From Desmodus rotundus (taxonomy: Eukaryota > Chordata > Mammalia > Chiroptera > Phyllostomidae), in the NCBI RefSeq assembly GCF_022682495.2, contig NC_071392.1:86320797-86384796 (forward strand): 64,000 bases of DNA, read 5' to 3'. Shown here in pieces: positions 47,271-57,956 of the stretch. A model generated the notes under the pieces. It saw only the letters and a list, made by a program, of their open reading frames with translations, searched no databases and was not told where the DNA came from. Position numbers and translations under genes: made by a program. Positions within the stretch are counted from its first letter, which is position 1; each line of letters begins with the position of its first letter.

Positions 47271-48069
47271 AGAGAAAACTCAGAAAGTTTTCCCATTAGA
47301 AGCTTCATATACAAATAGTACTTGTTTGAATTCTAGCTCTGAAAATAGGGTAAACGTCCATAGAAGAGCATAGCTTCTAAAGTTGAAATGGGACAACTAA
47401 ATTATTAGAATTTTTAATCTTTCTTTTAAAAAATAGTGAATTCTCATTCTCTCCAGCCAGGAATATTATACAGAGAAGAAATTAAATGTGAGAAAATTAT
47501 ATCAACACACTTTATGTACTTAGATATTTGACTTGTTATCACCTTCTGCTAGTTGGAAACAGCACAGTAAAAGTAATACCCTGAGAGAGAACTTCCGAAG
47601 TAGACTGAAATTTTAATACAGAAAATACTGCAGAGTTATATGAACCTGCCTCACCAGTTGTGAGGCAAATGAAATGAAAGTTTGAGGAAACTGTAAATTC
47701 CTTGGTGAAATAATTTAGTAGCAAAGGGGAAAAGTTAAGGAGAGGTGTAGTACAACAAGAAACTATGTAAAAAATCCTAAAATATTTTAAAGATCAAATG
47801 AAGGAAATGTATTAGTAAATGTTTAAATGGTTCTAGAGGTAAACGTTCTGAGCATTACTCAAAGTTTCCATTTATTATTGGGGGATGATAATTTCTAACA
47901 GAGCAAGATTAAATCCCCTGTTGAAGTTCTTGAAATTTTTCCCACCAATATTTTTGTAATGTCTGAACCACTCAGCTGAAGATGGCTTGAGGTGGCAGCA
48001 CAAGCCAACTGTGACAGAGCTGAGCAGGCAAGGGGGAAAAGGGAGGTGGTGGGAGAGGATGCCTGGAAA
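47271..48069. other. 3' flank of OR2A5-like gene
   Basis: AT-rich, no recognised gene. No canonical AATAAA was noticed in the first 200 bases after the stop. Confidence 0.35.
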
Positions 48070-49340
48070 GTTACTCCCCTCACCTTTCTCACCCAGCCCC
48101 CCACCCCCGCCCCTCTGACAGCTGTCAGTCTGCTCTCTGTCTATGAGTCTGTTTCTATTTTGTCTGTTAGTTTATTTTGTTCATTAGATTCCACATGTAA
48201 ATGAGATCATGTGGTATTTGTCTTTCTCTGACTGGCTTATTTCACTTAGCATAATGCTCTCCAGGTCCATTCATGCCGTCGCAAAGGGTGAGGTTTTCTT
48301 CTTTTTGTGGCAGTGTAGTATTCCACAGTGTAATTGTACCACAGCTTTTGTATCCCCTCATCTACTGGTGGACACTTGGGCTGCTTCCAGTTTTTGGCTA
48401 TTGTAAATAACACTCAAATGAACATAGGGGTGCATATCCAGGGTCCGGCAGAAGTAACACCTTCTTGAATGTGGTTGGTAGGGTGATAATATGGGTGTAA
48501 TAATTTATAGTTTTAATTTGAACATTTCACCTAATATGTCATATGGTGTGCTTGAGTGTGATATTGTTATGTTAGAGAATTACATGCTTATGATTTTGTA
48601 ATAAGAGGTTTTGTAATAAAAATTGTGTGATACTATTTGTGCCTGACCCTATATTCATTCAAATTAGTGTCGCAGGCTTCTTTGGGTATATTCCCAGAAG
48701 TGAGTTGGCTGGGTCATAAGGCAGTTTCATTTTTAATTTTTTGAGGAAACTTCATACTGTTTTCCACAGTGGCTGCACCGGTCTGCATTCCCACCAACAG
48801 TGCATGAGGGTCCCCTTTTCTCCGCATCCTCGCCAGCACCTGTTGTTTGTTAATTTATTGATGATGGCCATTCTGACAGGTGTGAGGTGATTTACCTTGT
48901 GGTTTTCATTTGCATCTCTCTAATGGTTAGTGACACTGAGCATCTTTTCTTATGTCTATCGGCCATCAGTAGGTCCTCTTTGGCGAAGTGTCTACTCAGG
49001 TGCTTTGCCCATTTTTTAATCAGATTGCTTGTTTATTGGTGTTGAGCTGTCTCGGCTCTTTATAGATTTTGGACGTTGTTAACACCTTATTAGATATATC
49101 ATTGGTGAATATCTTCTCCAGTTCAGGGGATGGCCTTTGTGTTTTGCTGATGGTTTCTCTTGCTGTGCAAACACTTTTCCCTTTGATGGAGTTCCATTTG
49201 TTTACTCTTTCTTTTGTTTCCCTTGCCTGAAGAGATATATCAGCAAAAATATTTCTAGAATAAATATCCAAGATTTTACTGCCTGTTTTCTTCTAGGACT
49301 TTTGTGGTTTTGGGTCTTACATGTAAATGCCCCAGTTCTC
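48070..49340 (-). mobile_element. LINE-1 3' part (ORF2 C-terminus and 3' UTR), interrupted
   Basis: The minus strand reads as the end of L1 ORF2 then 3' UTR. Recognisable on + in reverse are CCACTGTGGAAAACAGT-type sequence near 48750-48775, TGCATTCCCACCAACAGTGC near 48785, TTGCATCTCTCTAATGGTTA and, near 48305, TGGCAGTGTAGTATTCCAC. It is 5'-truncated in ORF2, near 49340. A 215-base MITE interrupts it at 48437-48651. Stops in every frame. Confidence 0.88.
48437..48651. mobile_element. MITE inserted in LINE-1
   Basis: The L1 breaks after GGGGTGCATAT and resumes with ATTCATTCAAATTAGTG. The inserted segment begins TCCAGGGTCCGGCAGAAG and ends TTTGTGCCTGACCCT; inverted, the right end reads AGGGTCAGGCACAAA, so the two ends pair as inverted repeats. 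TA-type flanks suggest a Tc1/mariner-like element. No transposase. Confidence 0.75.
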
Positions 49341-49358
49341 TTTTCAAAAATCTGGGAA

Positions 49359-49592
49359 GCCCTGTCCAGGTGGCTCAGTTGGCTGGAGCATCGTCCCGTG
49401 AGCTGAAAGGTCATGGATTCAGTTCCCACTCAAGGCACATACGAATATTGCAGGTTCAGTCCCCAGTCGCGGCGCATGTGAGAGGCAACCTATCGATATT
49501 TCTCTCTCCCTTCGATGTTTCTCTTCCTCTCTCTCTCCCCCTCCTTTCCTCCTCTCTCTAAAATCAATAAGCATGTCCTCAGGTGAGGATAA
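49359..49592 (+). mobile_element. Ves-type tRNA-derived SINE with target-site duplication
   Basis: Head GCCCTGTCCAGGTGGCTCAG, GGCTGGAGCATCGTCCCG, a B-box region GATTCAGTTCCC, a CT-rich body and a CAATAAGCATGTCCTCAGG tail. Flanked by CAAAAATCTGGGAA at 49345-49358 and CAAAATCTGAGAA at 49593-49605. Confidence 0.92.
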
Positions 49593-49605
49593 CAAAATCT
49601 GAGAA

Positions 49606-52600
49606 ATGTATAAAAACAAAAGTATGGTTCCAGGAAGCCAGCGTCAGAAGAAATGGAATTGAATGATATTGAAGGGTATTTCTCAAAACTGTAGAAATAC
49701 ATTCCCCTCACTAGGTCACAGCTCTCATAGTCAGAACCCAGGTGGCTACCAACTGAAGTGTCAGTGTCTCAGGCTGTGTTCAATAAGCTGTGGTCAATTC
49801 TTCCTCTTTATCCTCTCATTTTTCAAGATGCAAAGGAAAACATCAAACTTTTGACCTTTTAACACAAAGTTACTCCATAAACACAATTAGTAACAATTTA
49901 TAATTATTTCCATCAGTTATACGCCTACCGTGGCTTCCTGGCATTCAGCCTAGAGTTGGATATTTACTACATCAGTGAAAAACCAATGACTTGAAAACCG
50001 ATTTTCAGGTAATTTAGTTTGGGAGTCATTTAAATGATCAGTGTGTTGATTTTCACTCATTCTACTTTCAAATAGAAAGTATAATCAAATTCTGCAGGAC
50101 CTCGCTAGAACCATAGGAGCTATAAATGCAGATTGAAATGAGCGCTGTGATTGCAGGAAGTGCCCGATGCTGACAGGTAACGTACGTACCCAAGAGCATG
50201 TCTATTGCAGTTAACAGCTGACTGTGCTGTGTATGTCGTTCTCTTTTGTGTATATTTGTGTATTGTGTATGTGTATTTTTTGCTCTGATCACTTTTAGAA
50301 GTTACGAGAATGTCACCTTGGTAATGCAATAAAAACACGTCATTTTGAGATGATGCATTTCCCTAGCTTAAGTTTGTTTGGTACCATAATATTAATATTT
50401 ATTATTTATTGTCTTCTAATTTCTTACTTTTATATTTGATGGTCAGATGATGACAGTTTTGGAAAACTATGTCCTGAACTACTATTTTCACAGGGTCAGT
50501 TGGCTACTAATTTTGTCACCTATATGTCAGTTTTCTGATTTTCTGAAGATCACCTGTAACATCAGACAAACAGGGAAGAAGATCGGTGCCAATGTTGATG
50601 GGTTGCCCAGTACGCACCAGGCTTTTCATACGATCAGAAGCCAGTCTTGGTGTTTCTAAACGTGTGTCTTGTCACCGTGGATATGTGGAGTTAGAGCACA
50701 GGTGGGCATGTTCCCCAAACTTGATTAGCTGCGCTCTGTTTTCCCAAGTTCAGGCCATAATCCCAGCAAGTTGGGAATCACACTGTAATGAGTGAATTAG
50801 TTGTAACCTGCGTGCTTTATTGATACGAGATTTCCAAAATAACGTTTTGACTCCATTATGTTTCAGTGTGAGAATGCAGCAGAGGACAAATACAAAGTCC
50901 CAGGTAGCAAATCTTCTCCCAGTCCCAGAAGAGGCATGAAGCTTGGAGGGGAAGCTGCCTTGGAGACGGTCCCTGCCTCCCCTCCCGGAGGGACTGGATT
51001 CTGAATCCCCCCGCTTCAAGATAGACATGAGAGGGTACCTCCAATGCTTTGTGCCCTGGAAAACCCTCCCTCAGGCAGGTTCTAATAAGCCCCAAGGGGA
51101 CACCATGACCTTACTTTGGGGTCCTCAGGCCACCCCCTGCTGCCTCCATAACCAGCTGTCTACAGCATCTGCACACCTTGAGCTGTCATTTGGATTCCGC
51201 TGGTTTTCTGCTCCTTATGGATTCACCTGGACCAGGTTTGGGGACCAGGGCAGTGCTGGGATGTGTGACATTCAAACAGCGCTGAGTATCCGGGTTCTGT
51301 AGTGAGTGACGTCGTCTCAGAGGAGTGCTCTGTGGCTGTCTGCAGCTGTGCCATCCTGCAGGGGTGAGAGCAGAAGCAGGAGGAGAGTTGCTCTGTCTCC
51401 ACACCGGTGGGTAGGGGCACGCATTGCATGTCACAGCCCACCCTCCAGTGAGGCCCGAGGGTTGCCAACTAGGTCCAGCCCATTAGAGACTAAAACCCCC
51501 TTTTCTGAGGATTCTGCCTCATTTTCAATCAGGAACAAAAGACAGGGTCTGCAGCTCCCACAGGAGCTCCCAGAAAGCAGGACCCTGCCCAACCTTCAGG
51601 TGCTTCCCCTTCTGAGGTCATTGGGCCCAAATGCGGACGCTAACTGTGTTGCCTTCTTCTATTTTACCGCCTACTCCTCTTTGATGGGTTGTAGCACCTC
51701 GTCCTTTGTTGACTGTTACTCTGTTACTGCTGTTCTTTTTATGCGTAGGTGGGCTTACGTTAAATATACGGAACATTTTCGTAAGCCAGAGAAGATTGCA
51801 CTGGGATGTATTATGGAGTGATTTCACATTCCAGGGAAAGTCATTGACAAATCCATAATGTATAATCTATGCTGCACATACATGTCCCATCCATATGCCG
51901 CCGCACATCCACTGGTCACTTCCTAGTAATAGAAACACTCACATTGTCATCAAAGTTGCTTTTCATCCTTTTGTTCCTCCTGTTACCATATAAGCGGCTC
52001 TAGGCTGACGTCGGATGCTGACAGTTGATGTTCCGTTGAGAAATTAAAATGACACCTCTTTTCCAGGACTCCTCATCCTCATATTGGAACTCCTCCATTA
52101 CTGATTATTTTTCGCCTCCAGAAATTCTGCCCTTCATAATTTTGGCATGTGCCGTTCCAACATGATCCCTATTTCCCCATCCTTTTATTTCCTCTTTTGG
52201 TTTGACATTCTTTCTTCCCATCACATATGTCAAAGGCTGTGGGTGACCTTCCATTGCAGAAGTGGATCGTGTGACCCTCGGGCCTGCAGGGAGCCCCATG
52301 CCCAGGCTGTTCCCCCCAGGATGAAGCAGACTCTGCAGCTCACGATGACAGAACCCCAGAGGGGTGTCTGACACCAAGGCCACCCTTCAATCAGCCAGAA
52401 CATCGTGGCTCATAAGTCACCAGGACTTTGGCCTTCACGGCTAACACCTGTCCCTTTCAGTGGCACAGGAGGCCCCTCCACCTTGGGCAGAGGAGCCCAA
52501 GCTGCAGCCCACACTCAGTGGCCCCTTTGGGAGTCAGCTGGCCAAGGTCCCAGGGGAACACTCTCCCTTTCAACCTGTAGTTAGCCCGACCACAGAGAAG

Positions 52601-52920
52601 GCACAGGGGACCTGTCCTAGGGCAAAGGGGGGATGCATATTTTGTTTTGACACCCAATATTTTATAATCCTAGACCAGGGACTTACGCGTTTCTCTGTGT
52701 GTCATCTCTCCACAAGGGAAGGATGGGAATCGGCTTATCTCTCCACCCCCGACACCTTAGCATCCCTGGCACACAGTGAGCACTCACCAAACACTTGGTA
52801 AGTAAAGGACCCTTTAGTTATTAGCTTCCTCTCCAAATTTGCAATGTTGAGCTATCTTCTGATTTTTAACCTTCTTTAAATCTCCCTCGTGGTGGGTTAT
52901 ACTAGAACTATGATTATAGC
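49606..52920. other. Intergenic stretch, nothing recognised
   Basis: No OR fragment or named repeat. A 171-codon + frame at 51306-51821 has no family features and is probably chance. Confidence 0.35.
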
Positions 52921-52924
52921 TGAT

Positions 52925-53155
52925 AATTATTGATAACACTTTCTGTGTGGTAGACCCAACTTATGTGCTTAATATAACCTTCACATCAAATCTGCAGACG
53001 GGTACAATTACTATCCTCACTGAAGGATAAGGAAAATGAAGCTTAGAGAAGTTAGTTAATTTACCCAGGGTCCCAGAGTTACTCACTGATAGAAACATAA
53101 TTCAGGGCCAGGCGGTCTGACTTTCCATTAGCTCTGAGCCACTCTGCTATAGAAG
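52925..53155 (-). mobile_element. MIR SINE
   Basis: Antisense MIR in order: GATAATTATTGATAACAC, TTCACATCAAATCTGCAG, the AAGGAAAATGAAGCTTAGAG core, TTACCCAGGGTCCCAGAG, and an end with GGTCTGACTTTCC and AGCCACTCTGCTATA. Confidence 0.75.
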
Positions 53156-53361
53156 ACACACAGATCTTCATAACCCGAATGGCTGGCACCAGGACTTCAT
53201 AACATACACCCAGTAAACTTCGGGTGGCTGTACACGTGCATAGTCATCCTGTCCAAATTCCTGCCCATAATTCATGGGCCTGGGCATGTGTTCACCTTCA
53301 GTCTTTTAAGTTAGATATCTTATCATCCATCAGATTTATCCAATTTTTGCTTTTAGTATAT

Positions 53362-53396
53362 ATTTTTTCTTGATTTTGGAGAGGGAGGGGAAGAGG

Positions 53397-53434
<38 letters not shown>

Positions 53435-53563
53435 TTGATTTGTTGTTCTGGTTATTTATGCATTCATGGTTTATTCTTGCATGTGCCCTGACCAGGAATC
53501 AAACCTGCAACCTTGACATATTGGGATGGCGTTCTAACCCACTGAGCTACCCAGCCAGGGACA
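53362..53563 (-). mobile_element. Ves-type tRNA-derived SINE with target-site duplication
   Basis: Reverse-complement Ves with an expanded (AG)n tract at about 53401-53430, then GTGCCCTGACCAGGAATCAA (B-box region) and CTAACCCACTGAGCTACCCA (A-box region) ending GCCAGGGAC. Perfect 12-base duplication CTTTTAGTATAT at 53350-53361 and 53564-53575. Confidence 0.94.
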
Positions 53564-54237
53564 CTTTTAGTATATTACTATGTGATGGATATTAATAATT
53601 AAGTTACTGGAATCTGTTACTGCTCTGTGGTCACAGAGAGGAAATACAGCACTTACTATTTTAAAAACAGGCTGGGGAGGTCTATGCATTTCTATCATAG
53701 ACAGCCATGGTCGTTGGCTCCTCAAAGGACTGTGCCAAGTTGCTAAGCCTGTGACTCGGGAAGGCCAGGATGGGCTGGTGTCTGGCAGGGAGCCATGTGA
53801 GGGTGTCTCCCTTGAAAACTCTGGCAAGAGGGTGGAGACAAGTATGGACAAAGACTACTGGAAATGATAGGGAGGGGAATGTGTACGTAGTGGCTGGTTC
53901 ACCTGCCACCTGAAATTGGCACCTGAAGCATCTCTGGCATGTGGACCAGGGATTGCCAGCCGCCAACCTGTGAGATTGGTATTTACTGCTTGCTGTGAGT
54001 ATAGAATATCGTTGTTAAATACGGGCTGTTGAGACAGACACAAAAGGAGAGGCGGGCCGTCCCTCTGAGTGGAAACATGTTTCCCAACCAGCAGGGAAGT
54101 GGCTTGTGCTCCTTGCTTTCTGGGCCGGCGTTGAATAGCACTGTTTCCTTTTGATCTGTCTTTTTAAAATCTGTGTCTCTCTGCTTACTTTTAATTTTTG
54201 AAATCATGTTGGGCAAAAAGAAGAGCTGGGTCCTTGA

Positions 54238-54412
54238 GCACAGTATGATGTAGTCAACAGGCTAGCTTTCTGCTAGCTCAGAGGCCAGGGTGTGTGGGTT
54301 CGCATCCCAGTTCCCCCACTCATGCGCTGTGTGACCTTAAATAAGTTGCTTAACTCCTCTGGCTTTCAATTTCCTCATCTATAAGATCAAAAGTGGAACT
54401 AGACAGCCTGTA
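54238..54412 (+). mobile_element. MIR SINE
   Basis: Sense MIR: a tRNA-like head ending in GGGTTCGCATCCCAGTTCC, then CATGCGCTGTGTGACCTTA, AAGTTGCTTAACTCCTCTGG, TCAATTTCCTCATCTATAAG and GGAACTAGACAGCC. Confidence 0.85.
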
Positions 54413-54827
54413 ATTTTATTTCTTTTTTTCTAATTTTCTCTCTCTCTCTGTTGGTTATCTGACTTGTTATTGCAATTTGGATTTTCAGGTTTTTTTAAGG
54501 AATATAAAGTAAGTTTCCTACAGAGAAAATGAAATAGACTCTTAAAGATCATAGAATATCTTAGGCCTTAAAGGTAGTGGGAACTCAAGAGCAACTGCTG
54601 AGTTCATAAGTGACTTGACTATTTTAGTGCTTCGAGAAATGAGGGTTACAGAAACGTGGCGGAAACAGAAGATGAAATGCCCACCTAAGCAAAGGGAGTT
54701 TTATTGGACCCTTGAATCCTAAGAGTAGCTTTCACTGGGAGACAAAGGTTCTAGCACATGGAATAAAACTTAAATGTCTAATTCCGTGCCTCTATTGTCC
54801 GCATTGTAAACAATAACGTTAATACCT

Positions 54828-55050
54828 GCTCGTTATTGGACGCTTATTAAGTGTCAGGCGTTGTGCCGAGACACCTGCGTTATTATCTTGTCTAAGTTTC
54901 TTAACAATTCCATGACTTTGGCACTTTTATTATACTCATTTGAAGAACGAGAAGGAAACAGAGGCACAGAGACGGCAAGCTTTCCTCTGCTGACAGGCAG
55001 GGGCGTGACTCAGCGTGGGCTCGGGTCCAGGTCCGCCCAGGACTGCACAG
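54828..55050 (-). mobile_element. MIR SINE
   Basis: Antisense MIR: GGACGCTTATTAAGTGTCAG, a TTGTGCCGAGACACC region, ATACTCATTTGAAGAACGAG, AACAGAGGCACAGAGACGG, and an end near TCGGGTCCAGGTCCGCCC. Confidence 0.75.
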
Positions 55051-55599
55051 GCCGCACCCAGGGCAGGAAGAGGGCGGCCGTCTTCCCTGTGTGCAGTTAA
55101 GTGAGGCGCGGGAAGTCCAAGGGGAATACTCTGAGAACGCATTTCAAGGGAAAGATAAGAAGTGCAGCCGACAGAGTCTTCAGTGCACAGGGGTGGGTGA
55201 AGCAGGTTGGCCGCAGTTCGGGTGGGAAAGGACGTGCGGGCGCCCATCTGCACAGTGGCTGTGTTAGTGGCTGTGAAGGCTGTCACAGCGCACCGCGCAC
55301 TCAGGCACAATCTCCTAAGTGCTCAGGTCGCCGGCTTTTGTTATGTACACATTCTCGGACTCTCCGAAAATCAGTCAACAAACCTGAGTTTCAGGGACCT
55401 GCTGGGGTTAGCCCCACTGCCCTACTTTTGCCTGCCCCTGTGTGTGTGTATAAAATAGTGATATATTAACAGTTTTTTATTGTGCAAAAGCAACCTGGAT
55501 ATAACCAGAGACAAATGAGCCAGGTACAGTAAAACAAGTGAAAAGCACTAAAGACTGCGAGAGATATACAGCCCTCTAATAATTAGAGAATTGAATTTT

Positions 55600-55771
55600 A
55601 AAGCATAAAATACTATTTTTTTCCCAGATGGACAAAAATAAAAACGTGGGTGGTTACTTTCTAGTGTTGCTTGGTATGTGGGCAAATGGATATTTCTCCA
55701 TAGTCTTGGTGGTTATTTGAGAATATTTCTTTAAAAATTAAAATATGCGTACCCTTTGATGCAGCAATTCT
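55600..55771 (+). mobile_element. Old LINE-1 (L1M-like), left of the half-L1 insertion
   Basis: Sequence up to ATGCGTACCCTTTGATGCAG matches the stretch of old L1 ORF2 3' ends that reads like TACCCTTTGACCCAGCAATT. It continues at 57636 after the insertion, with the target-site duplication shared. The left limit is approximate. Confidence 0.6.
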
Positions 55772-57635
55772 TTTTTTTTTTATTTTTTTTTATTTTTTTT
55801 TATTTTTTTTTAAATATATTTATTGATTATGCTATTACAGTTGTCCCATTTCCCCCCCCACTCCACTCCATCCTGCCCACCCCCCTCCCTCCCACATTCC
55901 CCCCCCCCCCCATAGTTCATGTCCATGGGTCATACTTATAAGTTCTTTGGCTTCTACATTTCCTACACTATTTTTACCCTCCCCCTGTCTATTTTCCACC
56001 TATCATCTATGCTACTTATTCTCTGTACCTTTACCCCCCTCTCCCCCTCCCACTCCCTTATTGACCACCCTCATGTTCTAGTTGTTTGCCTAGTTTGCTC
56101 TCGTTTTTGTTTTAGGTGTGGTCATTAATAACTGTGAGTTTGCTGTCATTTTTACTGTTCCTATTTTTGATCTTCTTTTTCTTAGGTAACTCCCTTTAAC
56201 ATTTCATATAATAAGGGCTTGGTGATGATGAGCTTCTTTAACTTGACCTTATCTGAGAAGCACTTTATCTTCCCTTCCATTCTAAATGATAGCTTTGCTG
56301 GATACAGTAATCTTGGATGTAGGTCCTTGCGTTTAATCTTGGGTAATGTAATTATGATGTGCCTTGGTGTGTTCCTGCTTGGGTCCAGCTTCTTTGGGAC
56401 TCTCTGAGCTTCCTGGACTTCCTGGAAGTCTATTTCCTTTGCCAGATCGGGGAAGTTCTCCATTATTTGTTCAAATAAGTTTTCAATTTTTTGTTCTTTC
56501 TCTTCTCCTTCTGGCACCCGTATAATTTGGATGTTGGAATGTTTCAAGGTGTCCTGGAGGTTCCTAAGCCTCTCCTCATTTTTCCAAGTTCTTGTTTCTT
56601 CATTCTTTTCTGGTTGGATGTTTATTTCTTCCTTCTGGTCCATACCATTGATTTGAGTCCCAGTTTCCTTCTCATCACTATTGGTTCCCTGTACATTTTC
56701 CTTTGTTTCTCTTAGCATAGGCTTCATTTTTTCATCTGTTTTTCGAACAGATTCAACCAAGTCTGTGAGCATATTGATAACCAGTGCTTTGAACTGTGCA
56801 TCCGATAGGTTGGCTATCTCTTCGTCGCTTAGTTGTATTTTTTCTGGAGCTTTGAAGTGTTCTGTCATTTGGGCCATTTTTTTTGTTTGTTTGTCTTGGC
56901 ACGTCTGTTACTTTAAGGGGCGGAGCCTTAGGTGTTCACCGGGGCGGAGTAATGCTGGTGGCTGCGCTGTGACGCTGTACGTGGGGGAGGGGCCGAGTGG
57001 GAGCAATGGCGCCCGCCTCACTGTCCTCCGGATTTCAATCTTCCACTCCGATACCCACAATCAAACTGGGCCACTCTGGTGCTGGTTCCCGAGTAAGTGG
57101 GCCTGTGCACGCTCTAGGCCCCTGTGGGTCTCTCCAACGACCTCTCCTGTGAGGCTGGGAATCTCTCCTGCTGCCTCCCCAACCCCCAGGGGCGTTTTCA
57201 ATCAGAGGTTTGAGGCTTTATTTCCCCGAGCTGGAGCCCTGGGTTGCGCAGCGGTCTGCTTCGCTGCCCGCCGTTCGTCCGGTTTATCTGTGGGCGAATG
57301 TGGTGCCGCAAGGTGCTACCCGCCACTCTGCCTGCCCCACTCTCCGCCACTCTGAGTCCGGCCCTCTGGGTTTATCTGTGCAAATGTGGGACCACAGGGT
57401 CTGCTAGTGCTCGGACTGCCTGCGCCATTTGTCCCACACTCCGCCAGTCTCAGTCCCGCCACAGCCACGCGAGTCCTCTCCACCCCGGTGCCCGTCTCTG
57501 CCCCTCCTACCAGTCTGGATGAATGATTATTTTCTGTTTCCTTGGTGTCAGTCCCCCTTGCTGTTCGATTCTATGTCAGTTCTGGTTGTGCGAGGAGGCG
57601 CAGTGTGTCTACCTACGCCGCCATCTTGGTTCTCC
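55772..57635 (-). mobile_element. Half-L1 (ORF2-less LINE-1), full length with target-site duplication
   Basis: Complete insertion of about 1.86 kb on the minus strand. The 5' end at 57635 reads GGAGAACCAAGATGGCGGCG, an L1 promoter start with a YY1-type core (AAGATGGC), followed by a GC- and CpG-rich 5' UTR of about 750 bases. An open ORF1 at 56877-56182 follows, then directly a G-rich L1 3' UTR and an A-rich tail built of repeated A8-9/T units (55771-55812 on +). No ORF2 sequence lies between. Both flanks carry TGATGCAGCAATTCT (55757-55771 and 57636-57650), a perfect 15-base duplication, so the element arrived in one piece in this form. It would depend on another L1's reverse transcriptase. 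Confidence 0.9.
56182..56877 (-). CDS. LINE-1 ORF1p-like protein with internal deletion (half-L1 ORF1)
   Basis: Open 231-residue frame. L1 ORF1p is an RNA-binding trimer that coats L1 RNA. Visible parts: an acidic, Q/E/K-rich N-terminal segment that could form a short coiled coil (about 15-110), then the RRM start (SNIQIIRVPEGEE at 114-126, ENLFEQIMENFPDL at 132-145) up to RHIIITLPKIK at 172-182. There is then an abrupt junction near 183-187 to the C-terminal end of the family's last domain (LHPRLLYPAKLSFRMEGK, 186-203). About 50 residues that normally link these blocks, including the end of the RRM and start of the C-terminal domain, are missing with the frame kept. The stop at 56182 follows a normal ORF1p ending. 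Start chosen at the MAQMTEHFKA methionine, equivalent to the start of the related pseudogene at 58850. Whether it is expressed or binds RNA is unknown. Confidence 0.85.
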   Translation of the reverse strand: MAQMTEHFKAPEKIQLSDEEIANLSDAQFKALVINMLTDLVESVRKTDEKMKPMLRETKENVQGTNSDEKETGTQINGMDQKEEINIQPEKNEETRTWKNEERLRNLQDTLKHSNIQIIRVPEGEEKEQKIENLFEQIMENFPDLAKEIDFQEVQEAQRVPKKLDPSRNTPRHIIITLPKIKRKDLHPRLLYPAKLSFRMEGKIKCFSDKVKLKKLIITKPLLYEMLKGVT

Positions 57636-57956
57636 TGATGCAGCAATTCTAATTCTAGGAACATAGCCTACAGACATATTCACGTATATATGGGCAAAAT
57701 AAATACGCAAAGATATTTTAAATTGAGCACTACTTGTAAAAGCAATGTCATAAATTACCTAATATCCTTCAATAGTCAGATTGTTAAATAAAACATTTTT
57801 AAATCTCTAATATGGAATATTATGCAACTATTAATATAATCAAGTTTTATTTCTGTAATGTACAGAGAAGATTCTTATAAAATAAGTGAGAAAAAGCAGT
57901 CATATTGATACAGTACTTTATCATTTATTCAAGATTTTCCTTGTTATTTCTTTTTT
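57636..57956 (+). mobile_element. Old LINE-1 (L1M-like), between the two half-L1 insertions
   Basis: GCAGCAATTCTAATTCTAGG starts the part of L1 ORF2 interrupted by the half-L1. The CACTACTTGTAAAAGCAATG, TCAGATTGTTAAATAAAAC and TGGAATATTATGCAACTATT blocks follow in the normal L1 order. It ends at the second half-L1. Confidence 0.7.

Noticed and set aside
53401..53430. (AG)n tract considered as a separate regulatory GAGA-type element
   Set aside because: It lies inside a Ves SINE, where the CT-rich body commonly expands.
56681..57355. 224-codon + strand frame rich in cysteine and serine
   Set aside because: It is antisense to the 5' UTR and ORF1 of the half-L1 and arises from that CpG-rich sequence.
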